NCBI GenBank assembly: GCA_903813345.2
Contig: CAIIXF020000090.1
Span: forward strand, 1 to 31,906
Source of the DNA: Owenia fusiformis
Taxonomy: Eukaryota; Annelida; Polychaeta; Sabellida; Oweniidae
Length of the DNA stretch: 31,906 nucleotides
Direction of reading: 5' to 3'
Position 1 is the first letter of the stretch. Every line of letters begins with the position of its first letter. This document shows, piece after piece, positions 8,457 through 18,337 of this stretch. Under the pieces are notes generated by a model that was not told the origin of the DNA, made no database searches, and worked only from the letters and a program-made list of their open reading frames with translations. The translations under genes were made by a program, and so were the position numbers.

Positions 8457-11400
8457 TTATTTCACATTCCTTATAATTACTTTGATCATTTCATGATAAC
8501 TGTAATAGATAGGCATGACACTTATGTCTACATTTATTAATGCTCTACTGGTATAGACATGATCAATACATGTTCCACCTTCTGTAGTTGGTATATCTGT
8601 GTCTGATAGTAATAAGTATCCTTTGCGAATCATGAAATCATGAATGTAGTGTTTCTTTGAGTCCAATAGATTTTCATTAAAATCACCTACGATGAGAATT
8701 TTTTCCTGCTTTTTGTAAATGTGCTGTAAAATTTTTTCCATTTCTGTAATGAATTTAGTTTTCTGCATTTTAGGTGACTTATATATAGTTATAATTGCAA
8801 TATCTTTAACAATAGTTATAGCATTGTCTAATGGTGATGTTATGCTAATTGTTTGCATAATTCCTAGAATGCTTTTGTTATAAATTGCAATACCACCTTC
8901 ATGGTGTGATACTTTTCTATTGGCTAAATGTGGAGAGTTAAATGTTTCGATTTCAAGAATCTCACTTCCTATTTCATCTCTGAGCCATGTTTCCGTGAGA
9001 CAAATAATGTCACAACAAGTCAAATCAGTGTTGGACTTAACATCTTTCATGTGAGCAATCAGACCTTGTGTATTGTGATAGATAAGGCTCAAATCATTTT
9101 CAGTTGCAATTTCATATTTGGGTAAGTCAAAGTTTGGCATTTCCTCTAGAGCTTTTGCCATTTTGTCATCACAGTAAATTGATGTTGGGTCATAATCAAT
9201 AATATAAAGTCCATCGGATGAAGTAACCCTACTGAATGCAACATATGCTTGGCCACCTGCGAACATATTTTTGCAAGAAATTGCTAGTCGATCGCATGTT
9301 TTTCCTTGTAACTTATGTATAGTGCAAGCATATGATGGAATAAGTGGTATTTGCTGTCTCATAAACTTGCTATTGACTTCATCATTATATGGTTCGATGC
9401 GTATAGATTCAGGATGAATTTCAGACTGATTTTTATATCTGGTTTTAATACCTACTTTAGGATTATCAAACTTCACCCATACAGCACTTGGCATATTGTC
9501 TGATTCCTTCTTAAACTCAATTGCAGTTACAACACCAAATGCACCATTAGCAAGTCCATCAGCAATACATAAATTCTTTATAAGAAGAACTTGTGTACCA
9601 ATACAAATTTGCAATTCAGGAGTGAGTGTATCTGCTCTATGTTGAGGTTCTTCATCAATTTTTTTCCATTCTTGCCCTTTCAATTTCTTGTAGTCAATTG
9701 CTTTTATCTTATGTATTTTAGCATTTGTTGATTTTGCGTGTGAGAGTATTCTCTTCTTATTATATGCATCAACATGAATGTGCTTTGAATATATTCTCAT
9801 TACATCTTCTGGAATCGGTTTCTTCATTATTTGTCTTATAAATTCATCATCTTCAGCTGATATCTTTTCTCCTTTTTTAAGAACTCTAATTCTGTTAAGA
9901 AATTCAGCGTATTTCATATCACCCCTTTGTCTCATGATTTGCGTCAGCTCTATTTTCTTGAACTTTTCCCAAGGATTATAATTTGTTTCATCAGGTTTAA
10001 GTAAACTTTTCTGTTTGACTGGAGGTAACTGATAAAAATCTCCAAATGCTAACACTGAAGTATCACCAAAGTCAGGATTGTCACCAGGTTTAATTTGCTG
10101 AAGCCTGCCTCGTACTGTATTAAATAGTCTAACGCTAACCATAGATATTTCATCAATTATTAGATTTTTCAGAGATTCAAGTCTCATTTTCAAGGGAGCT
10201 ATCTTAGATTCCTCAAGTTCCTCATATGTTCTAGACAAATATCTTGAAGTTATTCTAAATGCTGAATGCAATGTATTACCATTAATTTGGAAGGCGCTTG
10301 TGCCTGTTGGGCTAGTTAAAAGTACACTCAGATCATCTGGATTCTTTAAAAGGCTTCGCAGTAAATGTGTAGCAATGTAATGAATGCATTTTATTAAGTG
10401 TGATTTACCAGTTCCAGCTTTGCCACAAATATGTACAAATAATGGTTTTATTTTATTGCCCCATGACAGTTCTAAGCATTGTTTTCTTATCAAGTAAAAT
10501 ATCTGTTTTTGTTTTGTGTTCATAGACCTTATCATTTCCATGGCTTCATTTGTCGGTATTGTATCTGTTTGTAATTCAACTAGACAATTCACCTTTCCCT
10601 TTTCCTGGTCTTTGGTTTTAAAATCAATGTCAGGCATATCAGTTTCATCAATGTCATCAGATATTGATTCTATATTTTCGGAAATACACTCTTGTCTTTC
10701 TAATTCTTGTTCTGGAGCTAAATTAGCCCATGCATTCTCATATGAATCTCCATCAGATAATTTGTCTTGTGCAGCATCTAATTCATCACCAGTAACATCA
10801 TAAATTCTTTTATATTTTGCTACAATTTCAGAAACTTTGAGTAACTGACCTCCATGTATAATTTTTCCACATTTAAAATATCCTTCAAATGTTTCATATT
10901 CAACAGGTTGTAATTCTTTATCACTCCTGTGTGGTATGAAGAGTTGAAGCATACTATGATAATATTCATTAGGATTGGTGTCCTTTGAGAACTTTGGGTA
11001 GCGTATAATACCTGGTGGACTTTTTGATCGCTTTTGTATAAATCCTAAACCAAAGTCTAGTTTTATTCTTTTCGATGTTTCCCTTTCATCTTCTACTATC
11101 TCTTCATCATTGTTATATATCACAACTCTATATAAGGATGCAAATTCTGCCAAACATAAATCATTGAATTCAGCATTATTTGGTCTTGCAAAATATCTAT
11201 CAATGATACTTGTTGCCCATATTCTATCTGGCTTATCATCTTTCTGTTGGCGAATTACTGAAATGGGTAGTGACATTTTAATAGGATTGTTACCTACTGG
11301 AAGGAATACAGTTTGTCTTGAGCATTCTTTAAGATGAAGATTACTTGCTCTATACACAGCTTCCTGGGCACTAACTTCTCTATGTTTCATATATCTGAAA

Positions 11401-14400
11401 CCAATCATTTTCATGAGTTTAGAAGCTGAGGCGTTTTGTTCTTTAGCTTCTTGTTCTGCATCAATTAGGTTCTGACTCATTTCCCGTTCTTGTTTTGATA
11501 TATATGATACAATGTATACAACACATGAAAATACATCAAGGACAAATTGTATATCCATATTGGCTTCCCATGCTTTTAAAAGGTCTGCATTGTAATTATT
11601 TATCCACATGTCTTTTACAGTTCTTTTCAAAAATATAGTTTTTCTTTTACTTTTTGTCAGAATTCTAATAATATTTTCATACTTTTCCATTGTTAATCCA
11701 GGGTGAGCTTTTTCAAATATTTCATTTAATGTCATTTCAGAATAATCTTCAGCAAGAAAGAATTCCCATAGAGATTTAATGATATCTTCAGCTACTTTTA
11801 TTGGTATACACTCGGTAGACTCATCAGGAGTTGTGTCATCAATGATAAAGGTTTTCTCAGATGGAAGTCTTGGGAAGTGAAATCTACAAGTAGTTCTTTT
11901 ATTTTTCTTGCAACTTTTTGAGTGTTTTTTGCTATGCGTTTGAACTTCTGTTACTATTTTGCACAAATCTGGATTAGTTGTTTCATCGGGCAATTCACAA
12001 GTAACATACTTATCTATGAATTTTTCCACTTCTGAATTTGTTGATTTGCCATAAATGGGAGCACCTTCAATCCAAATTAAACAATGTACATGAGGCGACC
12101 CTCTCATTTGAAATTCAACTCTATAAAACATGTCTTTCACTTTACCAATAGGTTGTGCTGGAGATTTAATAACATCATTCATGAACTTTTTCCATCTATT
12201 ATCAAACATTCTAGTTACAGTGACGGGATTATCCCTAATCAATTCAGCACGTTCTGTCTTGGATATTTCTTCTGGTAATCGTGGGTCATTGTTTTGATTA
12301 AGAATTGTGCTAATAACTTCATTCCATTTCATATCTGCTGATGAAAACGAGCAAAACCATGTCGGTGGACCAAGTTGCCTAATCATTGCAAATAAATCTT
12401 TTTGTACATGTTGCCAGTATGGTGGTGTTCCACGAATTGGTTGTAAATAGTGATGACCAGCATTTTTACGGCAAAGCTTTTCACTTTTTTCTTTGTCAAT
12501 TATATCCTCAGCTGTTATTGTATCACCACTTTTTGACTTTCCCGTTATCTTTCTGAGATTGACACTCACTTTGGACAGAATATTCTGGACTTCAGTCAGA
12601 TATTGAGCATAAAATATATACTGAGTATTTTTAGCAAATCTTAAGTCTGCAGAGAATAATCTATTGCCAAAATATTTTGTTGCTGACAATTTCTTTTCTC
12701 TATTTTCATTATTAGCATTTCTACCATTTGGAAACAAAGTTGGAAATGAAAGAGCTTCATTATTCTTTTCATCAAGAATACGTATTGGCTTGTTTCCTTC
12801 TCCTGGTGCTATGCAGTATATTTTGTCAAGATGTGTATCCAGAATGTGCTGAGCAATATTATCAGGCTGCAAACAAGTGTCAGATACTATATCTATCATA
12901 TCATTTCTTGTATCTTCCCCCTTGTTCTCTGTGCTAATTTCTCGTTGACATACATTATATCCAATATCAGTTTGTTTTAATTCAGGTGTCCTTCCATATT
13001 GTTTTTGATCTTCTTCACTTAAAATTTCTTGAGGTATTAAATTCACAAAATCATCCGTTATATCAATATCTTTGTAGTGTTCATTATTTTGTTTAAGATA
13101 TGCTAATGCCTTTTTTACTCTTGAAATACTGACTGATTTATATAAGTAATGCCCTTGATATTCAAGTTTACGCTTTAGTTTGACAGTCAAAAGCTGCTCA
13201 TCATTCATTGGTCTTGGTAAAGCTTTAATGGTTTCATCAGCATTATTTGACACAGATATAACAGGCCCATTCATACCAAATTGTCCTCCTCTTGGCAACT
13301 GAACTACTTTCATGAAAGGTAAACGTAGCGATACCAAATGTTGTTCAAGTATATTTAAATCTTTTAGTTCTTGTGGAATTGCTGGTAATGACAATTTATT
13401 GCTATTAGCCATTGGTGGAATTTTCCCTTTTTTAAAATTTACATGACAGTTTTGACATATCCATAATTTACTCATTGGAGACTTACAAAGTGCACAATTT
13501 TCTTTGCAGGATATTTCTTTATTATGTAAATACATTTCTGAAACACACTTTTGTTTATCTTCCTTAGATAGTTTGGGATAGGCATTTCCCTTGTATGTTA
13601 GCACTTGGTGTTGAAATAGCAATCTGTGACATACCACGCAAATATAGTTTAATCCATCATTTATTGTCTGTTTAAAGTCATGAATTACTCTATCAATATT
13701 TTCTCGTTGAGTCTTTTTGGTAATGTGTTTTTCTTTACCTTGGATAATTTTACTTTTTTTGAAGGTTTCACTAGTGTCATATTTTTGTTTGCTCTGTTGT
13801 TTACTTTGTTTTTTCACTCTTTGTTGGAAGTCTTCATCAGATTCGTATTTTTCTTTACTCCGTTGCTTCACCTTTTCTTTAAAGTCTTGATCAAATTCAT
13901 ACTTTTCTTTACTCTGTTGCTTCACCTTTTCTTTAAAGTCTTGATCAAATTCATACTTTTCTTTACTCTGTTGCTTCACCTTTTCTTTAAAGTCTTGATC
14001 AAATTCATACTTTTCTTTACTCTGTTGCTTCACCTTTTCTTTAAAGTCTTGATCAAATTCATACTTTGCTTTACTTTGTTTCTTCACTTTTTTTTTAAAG
14101 TCTATATCACATTTGTATTTACTTTTACTTAAGTTTACCTTTCTTTGTTTAAAATCTTCATCAATTTCATATCTTTGTTTACTTTGGTTCAGCTTCTTTT
14201 GTTTGTGGTCTTCATCAATTTCATATCTTTGTTTGCTTTGGTTCAGCTTCCTTTGTTTGACGTCTTCATCAATTTCATATCTTTGTTTGCTTTGGTTCAT
14301 CTTCCTTTGTTTGAAATCTTCATCAGTTTCATATCTATGCTTACTAAGATATTTCTTTTTATCTTTGAGTTCAGGTGTAGATGCATATTTCTCTTTATCA

Positions 14401-17400
14401 TGTTTCAATTTTTTCTTTCTAAAGGTTTCATCAATAGTATACCTCCTTTTGGTGAGAATATTAGCCTTATATTTCTTTTGATCTGACTTGGACATTTTTC
14501 TCAATTTAGCCATTTCTTTATCTGAGAAAATATCAGTTTGGCAATCTTCTGTACACAGGCTACTGTCAAATATGGTTTCTTCATTATTCACAGTATTTTT
14601 GGTACAAGGCATCCAAGCTTCATCACATTTTCCAGCACCTAGCTGTCCAAATTTGCATGTTAATTGACAAAGATCAACATATGATTGTTTGATTTCTAGG
14701 CTCATTGAATCAACAGCATTTTGTTCATTGTCAGACAGTGGTTCAATAATTTCAGACTCTTTTCTTTGATGTGCATCAAGATTTTCCAAGTTCAATTTTC
14801 TTTTGCAAGATTTCCTTTGAGCTGACTTTGAGGACATGTTGAATGGTTCACTACCAGTAAGGTTTTTCACTTCATTTTTTGCAAGATCATTTCTACACTT
14901 CATTTTGCTAGATATTGTTGATAGTTTAGACTCAGAGTTTTGATCTTGTATTCGCTGAGAACTTCTATATTCTTCAAACTTGATACCATCAACAGAAAAC
15001 CCATGCTTAGCATTAGTTCTGTTTATTAAACTATCAGTTAAAGACTCAGCAGTGTTCCATAAGAATAATGACATTCTTTCCAATGAATTTGAAATATGAA
15101 CTATTGCATTTCCTAAAACATCAATTCTTCCTTGATCATCTCTACTGTGAGGATCAAATGAGTAATACATGTCTTTTTTCTTTATTACACAAATTGTTGT
15201 ATTCATGAATGTAATAAGGCAGGAGTTGTAATCTGTGAACACTTTTTCAATAGCTTCATGTAGAGTTAATCCGTCATCATCTTCTTCATTGTAATTCCAA
15301 TATTCTAAGTAGCCCTGTAATTGTCTTGATTTGTATATATAAGTTTTGTTGTTAAAACTGATGGTTTCTGGAATGTCAAATATTTCAAGGTAGCCTGTCG
15401 GAGTTGGATTTTGTGCTATAATGCTAGTATACAGAATATTGCCTCGGACTAATACATCTGTGATAAATTCAGCATCAATTTTGCGATTGGTTTCATTTTC
15501 AAGCATTAGTAAAAATGACATTGAATTTGCAAAACATTGCTTTCCACCACCAATTCCATCAAACATGGAGTTATTTTGAGATATGTTTCCTTGTATGACT
15601 TCATCAAAGATCTGTATTGTTGGTGTATTTTCTTTAACAGGATTTATGTCTGCATTTCCATGAATCACATCTGTGACAACATCATAATGATTTTGACTTG
15701 AATGATCAAGGTATATACACCTGTTAGTAAACTCTTTTCCAAATACTGCCCATCTTTTTGTGTTTTCAAACGTTAGTATCTGTGTTTTGAATAAATGGCA
15801 AGCAGTGGCTATTTCGATATCAGTTCCCCAAACAGAAAATGTGTTCATATTTTTAGATTTGATATGAATTTCCAACTCTGCTGCAGTTATTCCTCTAGTT
15901 TTACAAATGTATTCTTTACAGGTTTGATCATTTCTGTGACACACTATACTCTGTCTTATTGCAGTGTGATCATTTTCATCATTTGTTATACAGTATGCAA
16001 TTGCTCTAAAGAGGCAGTTTCCATCACCTGTGATATGTTTTAAGGATTCATATTTTGGCTTCATAAAGGTAATGTCAACATTGTTATATACAGGATCATT
16101 GCTCTTTGATGTATACTTGAGATGATGGATGTTGCATAGCTTAACTTTCTCAATGTTTTGCAAGGGATTAAAATTTCCAATTGGCCTGCAGAAGGTTTCT
16201 TTCAAAACAGTTACATCATCAGAACTTTCACATGGTTTACTCTTGGATTTATTTTTTGGCTTGTAACCTCCAGTTTGAGATGCTTCATATTTTGTATTTA
16301 TATCTCCACATTCTGACTGTGTACATACATTTTCATTAAACAGTTTGTTTCTTTTGCCATTCTTTTGTGGGATCTCATTCTTTTTAGGTTCATTTTTATG
16401 GTTTGCAGTAGAAAATGTTTCATCATGAATCAGTACTGGTGGAACACGTGGAGAATTATCATTAAAAATATCTTCCATTTCTTGCACAATTTTCAGAAAG
16501 TATGGATCTTCAGTGTCCGACACATTTTCACAGTTTTCAGTTTTATCAATATCTGAGTTGTTACTAAGATATTTGAATCTTTTCAGTTGTTTTCTGTTTG
16601 AACAGTTTTTGATTTCAGTATTCTCTGTGTTTAAGATTTTGAAATCATTCTTTTCAATTGGTGGTACTCTTACAGTGTTGTCAGACAAATACTGTTCCAG
16701 ATCAGGTTTAGTGAATACATGCTTCTTAGACTCTGAAGCTATATAGTTATTGTCAGGTAAATGCTTTTCTTGCTTTGAAATTAAGTTTCTTTTCTTCCTT
16801 CCAAGTTTTCGACTTGAAAATTTCTGAGTGTTCGTAAGAAAATACTGCACACATCTCTTGTTTTTTAAGTGTTGTTCCATTTTGTTTCTAGATGTGTTCA
16901 TTCTAATCACTTTTGACCTTTCTTGTCCTCTCACTTTGTTGCGCCAGTACTTTTCTGATTTTGAAAGGGATCTTAGAATGTTCTTGTTATTAGTAAGTAA
17001 ACATTTTACTTCTTGAATAATTCGTTGAGATTTTCCCAGAGTATCAGTGCAGTTTTCTAACAAAGTATCTCTAGTTTCTGTGATAGTTTCAACATTGGGT
17101 GACACATTCACTTTTGTAAGTTTTCTCAGTCTCTTCTTTTCAGATTTCACAATAGCGCTTGGTAATAACAGTGTGGCTAATTTAGTCACCAAGGTGTCTT
17201 GAATTTGTTCGGTAAGTACATTGTGATGTTTTGCATTGTTATTAGGGATATCAGAAGTTGTACATGATATAAGAGCAACATTCTTATACAAAGAGTCAGT
17301 TGAACAAGTAAACGCAATTTCAGAAAGTCTTGTTTCATTCAAGCACAATGGCATGGGGTTTTCAGACTTTTTACTTTCCCTCATTTTGATGGTTTCACTG

Positions 17401-18050
17401 TTTTGTTTAGCAAGTACCACAGATGGTTTGGGAAGTACCTCATTCCCTTTTTGTATCACAGTTAGTTGTTGTTTGCTAAGTAGCACATCAGTTTCTTTTT
17501 GTTTGGCAAGTGCCCCAGATGCATTTTGTTTGGTAAGTAGCACATCAGTTTGTTTTTGTTTGGCAAGAGCCCCAGTTTGTTTTTGTTTGCTAAGTAGCAC
17601 ATCAGTTTGTTTTTGTATGGCAAGAGCCCCAGTTTGTTTTTGTTTGGTAAGTACAACAATTTGTTTTTGTATGGCAAGAGCCCCAGATTGTTTTTGTATG
17701 GCAAGAGCCCCAGATTGTTTTTGTATGGCAATAGCCCCAGATTGTTTTTGTATGGCAATAGCCCCAGATTGTTTTTGTATGGCAAGAGCCCCAGATTGTT
17801 TTTGTATGGCAAGAGCCCCAGATTGTTTTTGTATGGCAAGAGCCCCAGTTTGTTTTTGTTTGGTAAGGACCACAGGTGTGTTTTCTCGGTAAATTACTGA
17901 TTTCTCTAAACACGAAAATCTGAAATCAGGATGCATTTGTCCATGCTCCAGCCGCGATACAAATGCATCACCCCCATTGCGACCTTCACAGCGATTACCT
18001 AATTCCCTTGGGATGACTTTTCTCTTCTTCCTCCTTCCATCAGGCAAGGA
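8457..18050 (-). CDS. Helentron transposase polyprotein: OTU and C76-like peptidases, Rep, PIF1 helicase, APE endonuclease
   Basis: Residues are numbered from the frame's first codon (18054-18056, TTG). The frame has no upstream ATG before a stop; it opens at a splice-acceptor-like TTGTTTTGCAG, and the first internal ATG is at 17934-17936. Domains: 59-195 Q-K-Q repeats; about 668-800 OTU with DGNC (Cys681) and NHYD (His790); about 835-995 C76-like peptidase with GKQC (Cys841) and FDPHS (Asp968, His970); 1203-1439 thirteen 18-residue K/E/Y repeats; about 1470-1545 CxxC pairs leading into a DUF6570-like segment; about 1760-2200 Helitron Rep with PHVH (His1989, His1991) and YIVSY (Tyr2181, Tyr2185); about 2520-2985 PIF1 helicase with GKAGTGKS (Lys2551), IDE (Asp2635), GDFYQLPP and HKLQGKT; 2989-3199 endonuclease with Asn2995, Glu3022, GDFN (Asp3125), Asp3165-His3166 and His3188. 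Rep nicks and joins one strand and the helicase unwinds it. At the final endonuclease motif Tyr3187 replaces the usual Asp. The peptidase roles are inferred. The stop is TAA at 8457-8459. Confidence 0.93.
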   Translation of the reverse strand, partial: SLPDGRRKKRKVIPRELGNRCEGRNGGDAFVSRLEHGQMHPDFRFSCLEKSVIYRENTPVVLTKQKQTGALAIQKQSGALAIQKQSGALAIQKQSGAIAIQKQSGAIAIQKQSGALAIQKQSGALAIQKQIVVLTKQKQTGALAIQKQTDVLLSKQKQTGALAKQKQTDVLLTKQNASGALAKQKETDVLLSKQQLTVIQKGNEVLPKPSVVLAKQNSETIKMRESKKSENPMPLCLNETRLSEIAFTCSTDSLYKNVALISCTTSDIPNNNAKHHNVLTEQIQDTLVTKLATLLLPSAIVKSEKKRLRKLTKVNVSPNVETITETRDTLLENCTDTLGKSQRIIQEVKCLLTNNKNILRSLSKSEKYWRNKVRGQERSKVIRMNTSRNKMEQHLKNKRCVQYFLTNTQKFSSRKLGRKKRNLISKQEKHLPDNNYIASESKKHVFTKPDLEQYLSDNTVRVPPIEKNDFKILNTENTEIKNCSNRKQLKRFKYLSNNSDIDKTENCENVSDTEDPYFLKIVQEMEDIFNDNSPRVPPVLIHDETFSTANHKNEPKKNEIPQKNGKRNKLFNENVCTQSECGDINTKYEASQTGGYKPKNKSKSKPCESSDDVTVLKETFCRPIGNFNPLQNIEKVKLCNIHHLKYTSKSNDPVYNNVDITFMKPKYESLKHITGDGNCLFRAIAYCITNDENDHTAIRQSIVCHRNDQTCKEYICKTRGITAAELEIHIKSKNMNTFSVWGTDIEIATACHLFKTQILTFENTKRWAVFGKEFTNRCIYLDHSSQNHYDVVTDVIHGNADINPVKENTPTIQIFDEVIQGNISQNNSMFDGIGGGKQCFANSMSFLLMLENETNRKIDAEFITDVLVRGNILYTSIIAQNPTPTGYLEIFDIPETISFNNKTYIYKSRQLQGYLEYWNYNEEDDDGLTLHEAIEKVFTDYNSCLITFMNTTICVIKKKDMYYSFDPHSRDDQGRIDVLGNAIVHISNSLERMSLFLWNTAESLTDSLINRTNAKHGFSVDGIKFEEYRSSQRIQDQNSESKLSTISSKMKCRNDLAKNEVKNLTGSEPFNMSSKSAQRKSCKRKLNLENLDAHQRKESEIIEPLSDNEQNAVDSMSLEIKQSYVDLCQLTCKFGQLGAGKCDEAWMPCTKNTVNNEETIFDSSLCTEDCQTDIFSDKEMAKLRKMSKSDQKKYKANILTKRRYTIDETFRKKKLKHDKEKYASTPELKDKKKYLSKHRYETDEDFKQRKMNQSKQRYEIDEDVKQRKLNQSKQRYEIDEDHKQKKLNQSKQRYEIDEDFKQRKVNLSKSKYKCDIDFKKKVKKQSKAKYEFDQDFKEKVKQQSKEKYEFDQDFKEKVKQQSKEKYEFDQDFKEKVKQQSKEKYEFDQDFKEKVKQRSKEKYESDEDFQQRVKKQSKQQSKQKYDTSETFKKSKIIQGKEKHITKKTQRENIDRVIHDFKQTINDGLNYICVVCHRLLFQHQVLTYKGNAYPKLSKEDKQKCVSEMYLHNKEISCKENCALCKSPMSKLWICQNCHVNFKKGKIPPMANSNKLSLPAIPQELKDLNILEQHLVSLRLPFMKVVQLPRGGQFGMNGPVISVSNNADETIKALPRPMNDEQLLTVKLKRKLEYQGHYLYKSVSISRVKKALAYLKQNNEHYKDIDITDDFVNLIPQEILSEEDQKQYGRTPELKQTDIGYNVCQREISTENKGEDTRNDMIDIVSDTCLQPDNIAQHILDTHLDKIYCIAPGEGNKPIRILDEKNNEALSFPTLFPNGRNANNENREKKLSATKYFGNRLFSADLRFAKNTQYIFYAQYLTEVQNILSKVSVNLRKITGKSKSGDTITAEDIIDKEKSEKLCRKNAGHHYLQPIRGTPPYWQHVQKDLFAMIRQLGPPTWFCSFSSADMKWNEVISTILNQNNDPRLPEEISKTERAELIRDNPVTVTRMFDNRWKKFMNDVIKSPAQPIGKVKDMFYRVEFQMRGSPHVHCLIWIEGAPIYGKSTNSEVEKFIDKYVTCELPDETTNPDLCKIVTEVQTHSKKHSKSCKKNKRTTCRFHFPRLPSEKTFIIDDTTPDESTECIPIKVAEDIIKSLWEFFLAEDYSEMTLNEIFEKAHPGLTMEKYENIIRILTKSKRKTIFLKRTVKDMWINNYNADLLKAWEANMDIQFVLDVFSCVVYIVSYISKQEREMSQNLIDAEQEAKEQNASASKLMKMIGFRYMKHREVSAQEAVYRASNLHLKECSRQTVFLPVGNNPIKMSLPISVIRQQKDDKPDRIWATSIIDRYFARPNNAEFNDLCLAEFASLYRVVIYNNDEEIVEDERETSKRIKLDFGLGFIQKRSKSPPGIIRYPKFSKDTNPNEYYHSMLQLFIPHRSDKELQPVEYETFEGYFKCGKIIHGGQLLKVSEIVAKYKRIYDVTGDELDAAQDKLSDGDSYENAWANLAPEQELERQECISENIESISDDIDETDMPDIDFKTKDQEKGKVNCLVELQTDTIPTNEAMEMIRSMNTKQKQIFYLIRKQCLELSWGNKIKPLFVHICGKAGTGKSHLIKCIHYIATHLLRSLLKNPDDLSVLLTSPTGTSAFQINGNTLHSAFRITSRYLSRTYEELEESKIAPLKMRLESLKNLIIDEISMVSVRLFNTVRGRLQQIKPGDNPDFGDTSVLAFGDFYQLPPVKQKSLLKPDETNYNPWEKFKKIELTQIMRQRGDMKYAEFLNRIRVLKKGEKISAEDDEFIRQIMKKPIPEDVMRIYSKHIHVDAYNKKRILSHAKSTNAKIHKIKAIDYKKLKGQEWKKIDEEPQHRADTLTPELQICIGTQVLLIKNLCIADGLANGAFGVVTAIEFKKESDNMPSAVWVKFDNPKVGIKTRYKNQSEIHPESIRIEPYNDEVNSKFMRQQIPLIPSYACTIHKLQGKTCDRLAISCKNMFAGGQAYVAFSRVTSSDGLYIIDYDPTSIYCDDKMAKALEEMPNFDLPKYEIATENDLSLIYHNTQGLIAHMKDVKSNTDLTCCDIICLTETWLRDEIGSEILEIETFNSPHLANRKVSHHEGGIAIYNKSILGIMQTISITSPLDNAITIVKDIAIITIYKSPKMQKTKFITEMEKILQHIYKKQEKILIVGDFNENLLDSKKHYIHDFMIRKGYLLLSDTDIPTTEGGTCIDHVYTSRALINVDISVMPIYYSYHEMIKVIIRNVK
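13740..14450 (-). repeat. Coding tandem repeat, 54-bp unit (18 residues), 13 units
   Basis: Each unit resembles SKEKYEFDQDFKEKVKQQ. The central four (13850-14060) are almost identical in DNA and the outer ones are diverged (QRYEIDEDFKQRKLNQSK type). The tract is Lys/Glu/Gln-rich with an invariant Tyr and is likely an extended, charged helix between the peptidase and nuclease halves of the protein. Recent unit duplication is evident from the homogeneous centre. Confidence 0.9.
17470..17880 (-). repeat. Coding minisatellite, 27-30-bp unit, about 15 units (Q-K-Q repeats)
   Basis: Units encode ALAIQKQSG or VLLSKQKQTG, giving a Gln/Lys/Ala tract near the protein's N-terminus. Neighbouring units are nearly identical in DNA (GCCATACAAAAACAATCTGG). 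Length in multiples of three keeps the frame, and it also produces fortuitous open frames on both strands, which I do not count as genes. The tract probably varies in unit number between copies. Confidence 0.9.
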
Positions 18051-18066
18051 CTGCAAAACAAGAGTA
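18051..18066 (-). other. Probable 3' splice acceptor of the transposase gene
   Basis: On the minus strand the sequence ACTCTTGTTTTGCAG precedes TCC TTG CCT GAT, the first codons of the long frame. The pyrimidine-rich run and CAG fit an intron end. Upstream of it the frame has no ATG and reaches a stop at 18096-18098. The exon would start at 18050 in phase 0. Confidence 0.55.
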
Positions 18067-18337
18067 ATTACTGTACTCTCCGCATTTATTGTGTGCTATT
18101 ATATTTCGTAATTGTGAGTTTAATTGTGAGTCTAATTCATGAAGTGTAATATCAAAGAAATTTAATTCATAAAATATATTTTGAAATTCTTGGGAGTTGA
18201 AGTTTAAATATTTCCCAGTGTGACAGTATTTTATAAACTAAAAGTAATTGAATAAATTTTGTAACCACAATAATTCAATATCACAAAAAAACATGAAATA
18301 TATAAAAGCACTGAATAATGCAGAGTACAGTATCTGG

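Noticed and set aside
13680-14486. Hydrophobic Phe/Leu-rich plus-strand frames of 113-150 codons
   Set aside because: They are antisense of the Lys/Glu-rich repeat tract; AAG/GAA codons read backwards give Phe/Leu.
17236-17913. Several frames of 97-218 codons on both strands over the 27-bp repeats
   Set aside because: They are shadows of the coding repeat in the transposase. The Cys/Phe-rich antisense products have no family features.
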